A stretch of 64,000 nucleotides of DNA from Isoetes taiwanensis (Eukaryota; Streptophyta; Lycopodiopsida; Isoetales; Isoetaceae): the NCBI GenBank assembly GCA_021234155.1, contig JAJEKV010000011.1:18308677-18372676 (forward strand). Reading direction: 5' to 3'. Made by a program: the position numbers and the translations under genes. Shown here piece after piece: positions 23,061 to 34,678 of this stretch. The notes under the pieces are model-generated. The model had not been told where the DNA came from, did not search any database, and saw only the letters and a program-made list of their open reading frames with translations. Numbering within the stretch: the stretch's first letter is position 1; every line of letters starts with the position of its first letter.

Positions 23061-26000
23061 CTCCGTAAGACGACGACGACGGCAGTAGTGGGCCCCGTCA
23101 ACGGGGCCACATGGATAACTGCGCTGTTTGTTTTTCCCTTTCGCCCCCCCGTGTCCCCTGCGCTTCTCCTCCGCCCTTGCCTCCCGATCTACGGCTCAGA
23201 TTCAACCACCCCTATCCTTGTTCTCGTCTCGTCTTCGTGCGTGTGGCAGCGCCTCCCCATTGGCTTGCCCAGAATTTAGTTGGGCATATTCTTGTAAATG
23301 AGTTGTGGTTTTTATTCCATTGTTTTAGTGTTTGGAATTTGGCATGTTGGTCTCATGGGTGCTGCATTTGCACCCTTGTTTGATCCATGGTCTATGCCCC
23401 TCCTATCCGCGCCTCGCCTCTGCTTCCTGGTTTGACGTCTTCCCAGATGCCCTTCTTGCCTTGCTCTGTCCCACCACTTGAACTTTCCCTTCAGATCGTG
23501 TCTGTCGCTGTCCATGTTAGATGTTCACTGTGCTTCTCTGGATATGACTTGACTCACGACATGTTACGCAAAAAGTAGTTTTCTTCTTCTTCTTCTTGCT
23601 TATGTGATACTTGACTCGTTACAGTTATGACTCGAAAACTCCATTCTAGCTGCATTCATGATCACATTAATACATCTTTCTAAAATATTAAATACAGTAT
23701 AGTAGTTGAACAAGCAACGTCTCTCAGTCACCAGTAACTCCAACACTTCTACATCATCATATGTAAACTCAAGCAAACTTGCAAGTAAGCTCGTTGCCCA
23801 AAACATGCATCCAATTATTGCAACCAATCTGCATTCCAATAACAAATCAACGATCAATCCCCAAAAAATTGCATCCCAAAGTCAGAAAATCCTGAATCCA
23901 CTTTTATAATCTTGAAATATACACTTGGTTACGCGTTTGCATTTCTAGCTCACAATGTTGAGGATCATTCCATATCAAAATCAATGAGATATTTGGAATT
24001 GAAGAGCATTAGTCATCCTTGTTTGTTGGGAATGTTAGGGCATCGTACCCACCCATTATGAATGACAGGTATTCTTTCATTAAAAAAATTGTCATATACT
24101 TTAAAGGACATATGTTTTGTTCATGTCGCCATCCCCAAGAGCCTATTCACTTTTTCCGCAATAGCTATAACATTTTATAAGTAGGCAACACATGGAAAAC
24201 CCTTTTATCATTATTGTCTTTTAGGTAGAGATATCTTGGATGCGTCCTCCCCATTTCTAACTCCTTGAAATTATCCTAAAGTGTCCAATACAGCAACAAC
24301 ATGGAAATTGGGTCGCCGTTTTGGTCGGAAGACAAACCACATGCTGCCATCTGGCACATCCCTACAATCCGGAATGGAAAGTGGGAAGCCAATTCCGGGC
24401 GTTCAAAAATTGACAGGCTACAGTCGGTTGCCAACAGAAATACAAGTTTTACACAGTACCCTGTATACAAGACAGCTAACAGCAAGTCCTCTGTTTCTTG
24501 AGAAAAAAATGACAAGGATTTCATGCAACCAAATAGGCGATGAAATGAAAAACTCTTTATAGCATCATAAGAATCCCTCTGCAGAGAGGCAGATTTGCAC
24601 ATAACTAGGTTCTGAACCAAAATCAAAGAGACTATGCAATTTCTAGGCGGTAAATGCATATATTTTCATATAGAAAGGAGCAAAACCGGCATAAATGGCC
24701 GACAGGCCTGTGCAAACAGAGGATACAAGAAAAGACACAGAGGAAACAAGAAACAAGAAGAGAATCCGGCAAATAAAACCACCAGGATCCAGTCTGGCCT
24801 TCCTTTGCCGTTGCAGCACAAGCCCAGGTGTTCTATCCCACGCCACACCTCCCAGTATAAACCAAACCCAACCCTTCCTGTAATCAATCTACCAGCAGCA
24901 TAAAACTCGAAAATATCCTGCATTTTGAGTTGCATGCAAGGAAAGATTAGCAAAACCGCATTCTGAAAGCATGAAAAGAAGAAAAAATCACTCTGAACTA
25001 TTACTTACTTGCTTTGCATTAAAAACAGACGGATTCTAGTGAAACAACAAAGCGATCCTCATTAAAATAGCACTGAAGTACAATAGGGCGAGCGCCATAG
25101 CTACCCAGCGCCAGAGGATGCCGAGCGCCATGGCCGCAGAGCGCCAATGCCGAACCTCCGCAAAGGGGAAAATTTTTTTTTCGAAGGAAATGCTCCCAAT
25201 TTCCATGTTGTGGCGGCATGCCACGTGGTCCCACATTCCGGTGGGACCGGTGACCCGCTCCCGGCTGCCGCCGGTCGCGGGACCCCACCGGTCCACACCG
25301 GAATGTGGTCCCAAGTGGCATGCCGCCATACATCAAGCTCTATCATGAAGAGGGATCCATCAACAACTCTTGCACCCAATTGTAATGTACAACAATATGA
25401 ACCATTTATTTATTACGCAAAAATTGTTTATCTCGCGAAGTAGTTGGACATATAAATCCTATAAAATATTTTGACTTTTGTAGCTTATTTTACTATTTTT
25501 TATCTATAAATAAATATATGGATCTTTTCGTTTGGTCTATAATACGATGCCTTTTTATTATGTTGGCAAATGCTTTTTTCAAAATTTTGATTGAAGAAAA
25601 GAGTTTTTAATCAAAAAAATTAGCAGGCTTGCCTAATCTCCCCTACAACAATTCCTGCCATTCCACGTGGGTCTCCACATCAGCTGAAATTATTCTTTTC
25701 CATTGGATCCTTATTTCTTCATCGACGGCTGAGGAAATTTAAAACTCCTGGAAAATAAGGCTTCTTGCTATGGCTTCGATTGCCCTTGATCCTCTCCAGA
25801 GTTCATGCTGGTCAAAGTAAAATATTTCCTTAATCCTAAGAGTCTCATGGATTTTTCCCCCTTTTATTTTGGGTCCTATGAGTATCTGTAAGCAAATTTC
25901 GTATGCCACAACCTATTCCAATGCCTGGTGAAATTGAGTAGCAAGATGTCCGGCAAGTTACAAGAATACAATGCAAATTTTCAAGCTGCGGCCCTGTTCA

Positions 26001-26393
26001 TGTATCCTATCAAATCTTGCCGCAGTAAAATCGGTCCAATCTCTAGCATGGGTAAAAGAATGCCTACATAGATTTGGTCATGACCTATGATTTGATTCCT
26101 CATCTCATCTATGCTATATTTCAGAATTTGCAATAACATAACTCTGGCAGGAACCAACTCTGACTCTAGTTGAAACTGTTGTGTCTCAAATTGTCTTCAA
26201 AAATGTATTTTTTCTAGCTTCATCTTTCGGCCTTTTCCTAGGTATTTTCCTTGCTCTTTCCCTGTAACCCAACATGTTTTTCTTTCTATTTCTCATCTAT
26301 GGCAGTAGTAGTCTGCCGAAGGTGTACTAAATAGACCGATTTTGGCATATAAGAAAGTTTTGTTGTTCTGAAACCAAATCTTAAAATGGTGCA
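23061..26393. other. Intergenic DNA, no recognised gene
   Basis: Only short frames without motifs on either strand. The GC-rich patch at 23050-23280 probably belongs to the promoter side of the neighbouring gene. A long GC-rich hairpin at 25211-25328 is listed separately. The DNA next to 26394 is the left flank of the large retrotransposon insertion. Confidence 0.5.
25211..25328. repeat. GC-rich 118-bp hairpin
   Basis: Arms 25211-25243 and 25296-25328 are inverted copies (30 of 33 positions match) starting TGGCGGCATGCCAC. The inner sequences (GTGGGACCGGTGACC / GGGACCCCACCGGTCC) also pair imperfectly, so nearly the whole 118 bp can fold. It lies in AT-rich surroundings and is probably a small foldback element or MITE. 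No target duplication is evident. Confidence 0.7.
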
Positions 26394-26398
26394 ATGAT
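26394..26398 (+). repeat. Target-site duplication ATGAT (left)
   Basis: ATGAT directly precedes the TGTGACG start of LTR-1. The same five bases follow the CA end of LTR-4 at 58662-58666. Confidence 0.8.
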
Positions 26399-27757
26399 TG
26401 TGACGTTCCAGAATAATATACGGTATGAATACGTATATTATACTGACACGTCACTAGTACATGTCGACTCAGACGACATGTACACAGCGACCATAAAGGG
26501 GTAGTACCCTAGGGTACGACCCTGTGAACCATTATATTGCACATGTTAAGGCCACATGTGAATATAATATCTTTTTGCCATGTGGCAATGGCCCATTGAC
26601 CAAAAGGGACCAGCCCTAAATTCGTGGGGATAAAGGGACATAAACCCTAAAAGGGAAACCCTTTGGTTTCCGGCCCTATAGGTCGGATTGGGCGGCATTG
26701 GGCGCCCTTTCGCTTTGAGCGATGGCGGAGGGCAGGAATTCCTAGGTTGCGGCTCGATCCAAGACCGGCGATCTCAAGAACCCGGCGGCATGGGCGCTTT
26801 TCGGAGGAGTGGGAGCCCGACCAAGAAGCGGGTTAGTGGTTGATCCGATAGTTAGGTCAGAGTTTTCAGCTCTCATTCTATAGGATTCGTATTCATTCTT
26901 AGCTATAGGCGACCCCTCTGACCTAAGAATAATAGACACTAACAAAGGAACCTAACCATGTATGATTAGGTAGATTAGAATAGATGTATTCTATTATTTT
27001 CGATTACTGTTGTGATGATGTTTTGACATTCTATATCGCCACTCTTGTGTATTGGGAAGGGGGGTAGAGACCCGAGCCCAAGTAGTTGTATGATCCTAGT
27101 TTTAGCCCATTAATTCCCAATTAATGCGGCACGTGCATAAAGCCACTTTGGTGTGGGTGGCGGAGCTAGGACGGTGACAAGGAAGGGCTTGTCGATCCTG
27201 ATTGATCCCTGCAGTGCGTGGCGATGGCGGGGAACATTGTGAGCTAGGCCTAATACCACAACGCTGCGTGCGGGCGGGGGTATGGGCTTGACACCTCTTG
27301 GGTGATCGTCATCTTCTAGGGGTTCAAGTGGTATCTGGCGAGTGGCTCTCTAGCTGCTTTGTGATTGACATGAACCTTACGGAGGGAGTGATCTCCTCTG
27401 CCTCATCGGGGAGATGGGGAGATGCAACCCGATGGTAGCCCTCTTGGCTATGAACCCGGCGGGCTACGGTCGGGCTCCAATACTTTTGACCTATCGCAAA
27501 GTATGCGGGAGGCGGATGGAATGGACTACCCAGCGACCATGTTCCTATGCTAGCCAAATCCATTTGCCATGAATTACATGCGCATTGTTATGGAGACCCA
27601 AGCCGTCGGTCTTTCCCAAAAGTAGAGAGCACGGGTAGGATTTCCCCATGTTATGTTGATGTCTTGATGTGTTATTTGCGGCCTCTTGTGATATGGTGGA
27701 CCACCCCAGGTGGATCAATGTCGATACCATTGTTGATTGATGCTCCTGCTCATGTGC
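26399..27757 (+). repeat. LTR-1 (3' truncated)
   Basis: Begins TGTGACGTTCCAGAATAAT, like LTR-4, and follows it to ...GATTGATG...CTCATGTGC at 27757. There it changes to the inverted LTR-2. About 200 bp of the LTR end are missing. TGC is shared by both sides at the junction. Confidence 0.8.
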
Positions 27758-29287
27758 CCCATCGTATACAAACCGGAGATCATCCTCAAACCAAAGATTC
27801 CGGGATGAATGAGGCCGTCCATTCTTAACATCGGGTTCTTGGCCGGGTGGTTAAGAACGATGACGGGAAGAATGGACGCGGTCATTCATCCCGCCTCTTT
27901 GGATCGAGGATGGTCTCTGGAAGCGTTTGTATTACGAGCACATGACATCAATCAACACTAACATACCCACGTCTAACGGTGGTCCACCATATCATCTTGG
28001 CGGCAACAACACATCAAGACATCAACATAACATGGGGAAATCCTACCCTTGCTCTGCCAAGGGGAAAGACGATACCATTTGGGTCTCCTGGATAACAATG
28101 CATGTAATTCATGGCAAAATGGATTTGGTCGGCATAGGAACATGGTCATGGGTAGTCCACTCCATCCGCCGATCGCGGCATACTTTGCATAGGCCGAAAA
28201 GTATTGGAGCCCGAATCAGAGCCCTCTGCCGGGTTCATAGCCAAGAGGGCTACCACATCGGGTTGCATCTCCCCAGCCCCGATGAGGCAGGAGGAGATCA
28301 CTCCTCCCAAGGTTCATGCCAATCACATGCGAAGCTAAAGAGCCACCGCCAGATAACGACTTGAACCCCTAGAAGATGACGATCACCCAAGAAATGTCGA
28401 GCCCATACCCCGCAAAAAGACGCTAGCTGTTGAATATTAGGCCTAGCTCACAATGTTCCCTCTACCGCCGCTACGCACTGCAGGGATCAACTGCGGATCG
28501 ACAAGCCCTTCCTTGTCACCGGGTCTAGCTCCTCGCCACCCCCAAAGGGTTCTTATGCACGTGCCGCATTAATTGGGAATTAATGGGCTAAAACTAGGAT
28601 CATACAACTACTTGGGCTCGGGTCTCTACCCCCTTCCCAATACACAAGAGTGGCGATAGAATGTCAAAACATCATCACAACAGTAACTGAAAATAATAGA
28701 ATACATCTATTCTAATCTACCTAATCATACATGGTTAGGTTCCTTTGTTAGTGTCTATTATTCTTAGGTCGTAGGGGGGCTTCTATAACTAAGAATGAAT
28801 ATTAATCCTATAGAATGAGAGCTGAAAACTCGGATCTAACTATCGGATCAACCACTAACCCGCTTCTTGGCTGGCTCCCACCTCCGAAAAGCCGCCCATG
28901 CCGGGTTCTTGAGACCGGCTGGTCTTGGATCGAAATGCAACCTAGGAATTCGGTTCTCGCTACAAGCTCAGCCTTTTAAAGGGCGCCCAATGCTGCTCCA
29001 ATCCGACCTATAGGGGCTGGAAACCGAAAGGGTTTCCCTTTTAGGGTTTATGTCCCTTTATCCCCACGAATTTAGGGCTGGTCCCTTTTGGTCAATGGGC
29101 CATTGCCACATGGCAAAAAGATATTATATTCACACGTGGCCTTAACATGTGCAATATAATGGTTCACAGGGTCGTACCCTAGGGTCCCTTTATGGTCGCT
29201 GTGTACATGTCGTCTGAGTCGACATGTACTAGTGACGTGTCAGTATAATATACGTATTCATACCGTATATTATTCTGGAATGTCACA
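27758..29287 (-). repeat. LTR-2 (3' LTR of the minus copy)
   Basis: Inverted relative to LTR-1. On the minus strand it starts TGTGACATTCCAGAATAAT at 29287, directly after the purine tract AAGGTGGGGAGAA, so it is the 3' LTR of the minus element. The last 30-odd bases of the LTR are missing at 27758. Together with LTR-1 it forms a spacerless inverted repeat of about 2.9 kb. Confidence 0.85.
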
Positions 29288-29959
29288 TTCTCCCCACCTT
29301 GGATTGATGTCGCCCCGCAAACATCACGAAGTCTCCCCACCTTGGAAACGAACCTGCACAAAGGTTATCGAACTTTTCGATACATGTACTTAACACAATT
29401 ATTATAAGATAATACTTAAAAGTTATAATTGAAATGTTTATAATTACCACGTGGTAAGGCATTTAATTTATGCCTTACTTCAATCCTCAATTATAATATC
29501 AAGATTAATCATGACAAAATTGTTCTTAAAGTTCTCGTCTCCTTGTAGCTATATATGCCACAAGTTCCTGTAGTGTAACCTCCCGCCGGTTCGTCATTCT
29601 ATTGGCCTACAGGTTCAACACTACATTAGTACATGATTACTTATTATAAGGGTTGGTTGTTAGGGAACCACCCATTAACACAATTACATGAATGCAAGGC
29701 ATATCTCCCCGCATAGGAAGATTATGCTTCTCCCATCATGGCCGTGGAGACAGCGCCCTATCGTGCCTAGGATGACACTCATGCCTACACCTTTAGTTGC
29801 TTTTTGCGTGAAGGTTGGTGTCCTCCCCGTAATTGGGTGTGAAGGATCCTTCCCGTGATAAGTATTGACTAGATGTGCTTCCCTATCATGCATTTGAATT
29901 ACCTCTTTTCTCTCAAGCTGACTACTTCCGTGGCATCGGAAGTAGACTCCTATGTTACC
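29288..29959 (-). other. 3' untranslated internal region and polypurine tract, minus copy
   Basis: AT-rich sequence between the integrase stop and LTR-2. The polypurine tract AAGGTGGGGAGAA (29300-29288) primes plus-strand synthesis in LTR elements. A second AAGGTGGGGAGA lies about 50 bp upstream. The same region is seen at 56500-57164 and, truncated, at 43848-44297. Confidence 0.75.
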
Positions 29960-31339
29960 TCACTCACCCATCGGTTCAGAGTCGACCACTTCAGTGACGA
30001 GCTGACCCTTGCATTGCTCCATGAATTGTGGGTACTGCTTCTCAAGATCTGATTGTAGTACCCACGTAGCGTCTTCCACTGGTAAGTGCGTCCATTTCAC
30101 AAGGTACTGGAGAAATTGAGATCTTCTCGTCTTCTTATAGGATCGGTCGAGAAGAAGCTCAGGGACAATCTCAAGCTGATCGTCCGTTAATTCCAGTAAA
30201 CTCGGTGTCTCCAATGCTTCCTCTGGATTAGGAGTGTGTTTCTTTAGGAGACTTACGTGAAAGACTCTATGGATCTTCAGGTGTGCTGGTAAGTCCAATT
30301 TGTAGGCTTGGTTGCCCACTCTTTCGACAATTTTGAATGGACCAGCCCACCTTGGAGCAAGCTTCTTGCAATTGCCGATGCGGAGCTTTGCTTGTTTGAC
30401 TTTTATCTTCAGCCAAACATTGTTCCCCACTTGGAGCTCCCTTACTGTTCGGTGCCGATCAGCTATGCTCTTTTGCCGGCTTCTTGCTGCTAAGAGGTAT
30501 CCTCGGACCTCTTCAACCAATTGTTGCATCTCGGCTAACATCTGCTGGGATACTTCTACCTTGGACACATGGTTGTGCCAAGTGTCTGGTGTCAAGCACT
30601 GATAGCCATAGTTGACCATAAATGGCGACATTTGGGATGACTCTTGCTTGGTGCTATTGTATGCAAATTCAACCAAGTAGATGAAGTCATCCCACTTTGA
30701 TTGCTTGTTCCAGACATAATTCCGCAACATATCCTCAAGTATCCGATTGGTGCGCTCCGTCTGCCCATCTGTCTGAGGGTGATAAGCCGAGCTCATTGAC
30801 AATTTTGTTCCGATGGTGCTGAAGAGGTCCTGCCAGAATGCACTCATGAACTTCGAATCGCGATCAGAGATTATTTCTCTTGGCATCCCATGGAGTCTAA
30901 AAATCTCCCTTGTGAATAAGACAGCCGTGTCTAAAGCCGTGTCGGTGCTCTTACAAGGCACAAAGTGCGCCATTTTCGACAATTTGTCAATTACGACCAT
31001 TAAGGCGTCTTTGCCCCTTATGGTTCTAGAGAGCAATGTAATGAAGTCCATGCTGATTATCTCCCACTTGGAGTTTGGTACTGGCAATGGCTCTAATGCC
31101 CCTGGAATTCGTAGTTGCTCCGCTTTGGTCTGCTGGCATAGCTGACACTCGCGTATATACCTTGCTATCTGCTTCTTCATGCCTGGCCAATAGTAACTAC
31201 TCCTTATCTTGAAGTAGGTTTTCGTAAAACCTGCGTGGCCGGCTATTGGGCTGTTGTGGGTGTCGTGGAGAATCAACCTTCTGACTCCAGATGATTCTGG
31301 CACACACAACTTATTCTTATGGTACAAGAGATTTCCCTC
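29960..31339 (-). CDS. Chromovirus integrase with C-terminal chromodomain (minus copy)
   Basis: This ends the gag-pol polyprotein and inserts element DNA into the host genome. A 455-residue frame has the HHCC zinc domain first (LILHDTHNSPIAGHAGF ... CQLCQQTK). The catalytic core follows, with Asp in IISMDFI, Asp in IISDRDSKF and Glu in QTDGQTERTNR, so D, D and E are all present. Then comes a GPY/F-like segment (LAPRWAGPFKIVERVG), then PAHLKIHRVFHVSLLKKH. A chromodomain lies at roughly residues 385-440 (PELLLDRSYKK..., LQYLVKWTHLPVEDATW, YPQFMEQ). Chromodomains bind modified histone tails and guide integration to chromatin. A single extra T near 31345 cuts it off from RT. This is the only intact integrase in the locus. 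Confidence 0.9.
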   Translation of the reverse strand, partial: EGNLLYHKNKLCVPESSGVRRLILHDTHNSPIAGHAGFTKTYFKIRSSYYWPGMKKQIARYIRECQLCQQTKAEQLRIPGALEPLPVPNSKWEIISMDFITLLSRTIRGKDALMVVIDKLSKMAHFVPCKSTDTALDTAVLFTREIFRLHGMPREIISDRDSKFMSAFWQDLFSTIGTKLSMSSAYHPQTDGQTERTNRILEDMLRNYVWNKQSKWDDFIYLVEFAYNSTKQESSQMSPFMVNYGYQCLTPDTWHNHVSKVEVSQQMLAEMQQLVEEVRGYLLAARSRQKSIADRHRTVRELQVGNNVWLKIKVKQAKLRIGNCKKLAPRWAGPFKIVERVGNQAYKLDLPAHLKIHRVFHVSLLKKHTPNPEEALETPSLLELTDDQLEIVPELLLDRSYKKTRRSQFLQYLVKWTHLPVEDATWVLQSDLEKQYPQFMEQCKGQLVTEVVDSEPMGE

Positions 31340-31343
31340 CTTC

Positions 31344-32747
31344 TTAAAAATGTTTGAAGGTTTCTCTCTCCTTGTCTGTTCTTGCCTCCTTAGAAAGGCT
31401 TGCCCATACTTCCTGAAAGTCCTTGTCCGTTGGTAACGTTTCTTCTATTTTCTTGCCAAACTCACTGGTGAGTGTTGATATGGCATTGCAATGCACTCTT
31501 GTTGTTAAGTCTGCGTCGTTCATCTTCCGTGAATCGTATGCTACGACTCTTTCTTCTTGCATTAGGATTGCTCCCGTCGCAATCTTGCTAGCATCAGTTG
31601 CAACTAGCTTGTCCTTCTCTGGATCTGGCAATGTTAAGACGGGGGCGGTTGTTAAGGCTTCCTTTAACTTCTCAAATCCTACTTGAGCCTTCTTTTGCCA
31701 ATGTGCCACCCAGCCTTTTATCTTTTCTGCCTTGGTGAGGTCCGTCAAAGGTGCTGCTATCTTAGCAAAGTTCTTGACAAACTTTCTATAATATCCTGCT
31801 AAGCCCAAAAAGCTTCTCACCTCGTGTATGTTCTTTGGTGCCGGCCATTCAATCACCGCTTGGATCTTTGCGGGATCGGTGGAGATGCCCTCTGCTGATA
31901 TGATATGCCCCAAGTATTCCACTCTTTCGGTGGCGAAATGACATTTCGACAACTTCGCATAAAGCTGGTGCCTTCTCAGCTTCTCAAGTACCCTTCTCAA
32001 ATGCTGAATGTGCTCCTCCAGGGACTTGCTATACACCAAAATGTCATCGAAGAATACGATGACAAATGTGTCAAGGAATTCCCAAAAGATATCGTTCATG
32101 AGTCTCATGAACGTTGCTGGGGCATTAGATAAGCCGAATGGCATCACTGTGAATTCATAGTGTCCATATCTCGTACGGAACGCCGTTTTGTGGATATCTT
32201 CCTCCTTAATCCTGATTTGATGATACCCGGACCTTAAGTAGATTTTGGGAAAGACCCTGGCACCTTGTAGCTGATCCATCAGATCATCCGCTCTGGGTAA
32301 GGCATACTTGTTCTTGATGGTGTGTTTGTTTAGTTGTCGGTAGTCAATACACATCCTCAAGCTTCCATCCTTCTTCTTGACGAATAAGATGGGGGCTCCG
32401 AACAGAGAGACACTAGGCCTTATGAACCCTAGGTCTAATAGCTCTTGCAATTGCTTCTTCAACTCTGATAGTTCGTGAGCCGTCATTCTATACGGTGCCT
32501 TACTTGTGGGCTTGGTGCCTGGTTCGAGTGCAATCTCGCACGCCACTCCTCTATATGGTGGGAGTTCCTTGATTTCATCGGGAAACAAGTCATGGAACTC
32601 CTTTATTAGCTTGGCTACCTGCTTGGGTAGCTTGCTTACTGATTTATCTTCTTTATCCTCTGGCGCTTCTTCTTCGGCAAGTTCTAATTTGAAGATGTAT
32701 GCAACTTGCTGCCTTTTCATGCATCTAAGTAACTTCTTACTCGACAT
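31344..32747 (-). pseudogene. Chromovirus RT-RNase H with damaged active sites (minus copy)
   Basis: RT motifs: [70 protein letters not shown] (FFDD in the catalytic box), [14 protein letters not shown] and [11 protein letters not shown]. The first catalytic Asp is replaced: [11 protein letters not shown], where the plus copy reads [10 protein letters not shown]. RNase H begins [13 protein letters not shown]. In-frame loss of about 83 residues after RKMNDA then removes most of that domain. The frame ends in KHF by a one-base insertion. A stop replaces CAA at the upstream border (32751). The protein is therefore dead despite its long open frame. Confidence 0.9.
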
Positions 32748-32750
32748 GCA

Positions 32751-34538
32751 TTACATTATAGGTATTACTTCCTTACCTGTGATCTCTATAATCTTCCCGT
32801 TGGGCGCCGTTAGCTTCAGCTTTCGCTCCCCACAATCTATTTGGGCTTTTGCTGGGTGGAGGTATTCCATACCTATGATGAGGTCATATTTTCCGATGTT
32901 CATGATCTCTGCCCCCATTCCAATGTTGATGCCGGGTAAGTCTATATTGAAATTCACCCTCTTACCGGCAATGTGCCTGATGGCTCCGCTAGCTAACACT
33001 ACTGGCCTGGGCTTAGACTTCACTGTTTTCAACTTTAGCGTTTCGACCATCCTTGGTGACGCAAAGTTGTGGGAACTACCACAGTCTATGAGGACTATAA
33101 AAGATTTTGCGGCTACCTTACCAATTGTGGATATTACTTGGTACTGGCTCTCTGCGCTTTCTGTATCTATGGCGGCAAAGATATGACACTCACCATGGAT
33201 AAAGTCGCGTCCTTCGTCCTCCTCTTCTTCTGGCAGTGTCTCCCAACCTCCCATCTCTGCGAGTGCTGCATTCATCATGAACGGGCAGTTGTGTGTTCTA
33301 TGCCCCGGCTGGAAACACCGGAAACACAACTGCTTTTCTATGCATTCTTGCCGCTTTTCCTTCGGAATGGAGTTGAGGAACTGCTTGACTGTCTTTGAGT
33401 AGTTTGAGCCTCCCCCTTGTCCTTTATCTTTAAAGCTGACGTGCTTTTTCTCTGGCTGCTTCCATTGGTTTCCCGAGTATGGCGTCTTGGCAGGTGACAG
33501 ACTGGTTGCTCTCGGGCTCTGGCCTCCATACCCTTTTCCTTTGTCATACCACTGCTTGGGTTCACTATTCTGGGGTCCCGATCCTTGTAAGCTTATGGCT
33601 TTTGCTTCGGCCTCCGATACTGAGCGCGGGTTCAGGGCCCTGACTAGTTTCCGTAGGTCCTCATTCAGGCCCTCCACGTAGCCTTCCACCGCTCTTCTCT
33701 CACTGAGTTTCGGCACATAAAGCCTCAACCTCATGAACTCCTCCGTATATTTCTGTACGGACTTGTTCCCATGTTGCAACCTGTGGAATGCTTGCATCTG
33801 ATGGCACTTGTGCTCTCTTGGCACATAGTGTTGTTTGAAGGCCTTCGCGAACTTTGTGAACCTGCACTTGTCTCTGCTCATCCCATGGGCTTTGGCATAG
33901 CCCCTCCACCAAATGCGGGCTGCCCCTTTCAGGTTAGCGGTGACTACTTTGCCCTTATCCTTATCCTTCATACCGTAAGCATTTCCATATTCGCTCATCT
34001 CGTCTAGCCATGCTTCGGCTTCCATCCCTGATCTGTTTTCGCCGGAAAACTGTTCCAGCTTGCGGGCTTTCCAAACATTACTCAAGGCCGAGTCGACCTT
34101 TTTCTGGTAGTCGGATTGGCTTGGCTATCTTACCCTTATTCTTTCTTCCCTTCGGGCGGTCCTTTCTGTTTCTTTCTCAGACTCAGAGTTGGAGTCCGAG
34201 CTGTCGGACGAACTGGAGCTAGAAGATCTGTGCCGGCTCCTCTTTCTCTCTTTTCCCTTGTGTTGAGAACGGGCTTCTGGGGCTTGCACGTTCTTGTCCT
34301 GCCTGTTATTTTCCCTGCCGGCCAACATGGCTTTTATTTCTTGTAGATCTGACCTCATCTGCGAGATTTCCTCCTCTGGCGTCGGTGCGTAGTACTCTTC
34401 GAACAGATTCCGAGGCTGGAATTGTCCCGGTGGTGTCTGCTCGCCTTGGGCTTGGAATTCAATTTCGACATTCCTGGCTGTTCTAGCTGCACATATTGCA
34501 TTGGCACCATTTATCATGAGTTCTTTTGTTGGTTGCAT
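32751..34538 (-). pseudogene. Chromovirus gag and protease (minus copy)
   Basis: Gag starts at 34538 with MQPTKELMINGANAICAAR. It runs through a Ser/Arg-rich basic stretch and meets a TAG (CAG in the plus copy) at about 34122. It reopens with SNVWKARKLEQF, the capsid core AWLDEMSEYGNAYG, ARIWWRGYAKAHG and YTEEFMRLRLYVPKLSE, then a CCHC knuckle CFRCFQPGHRTHNC. The retropepsin part has [12 protein letters not shown] (D-C-G-S) and [18 protein letters not shown]. Gag, protease and RT were evidently one polyprotein. It stands 140 nt after ORF-C. Confidence 0.85.
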
Positions 34539-34678
34539 TAAGAGTTTGAATGATATGATTGTTAAGGCAAAGATATCAAAAAGACATTTAAAATGCAATT
34601 CAAAAGATCTTATATTTTTATTAATATATAGCCGATATATTAACTTAATACAATAGTCATGATTTCCGTTACATTGAT
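34539..34678 (-). other. AT-rich spacer between ORF-C and gag
   Basis: Very AT-rich (TATATTAATAAAAATATAA-type sequence) and conserved in both copies (46580-46703), apart from a roughly 16-base length difference. It could hold an internal promoter or translation signal for gag. No specific element was assigned. Confidence 0.4.

Noticed and set aside
23049-23383. Overlapping plus-strand frames of 76-90 codons
   Set aside because: Low-complexity Pro/Leu-rich reading of the GC-rich promoter region, no motif.
25019-25443. Several overlapping frames on both strands
   Set aside because: Produced by the GC-rich inverted repeat; both strands read similar nonsense.
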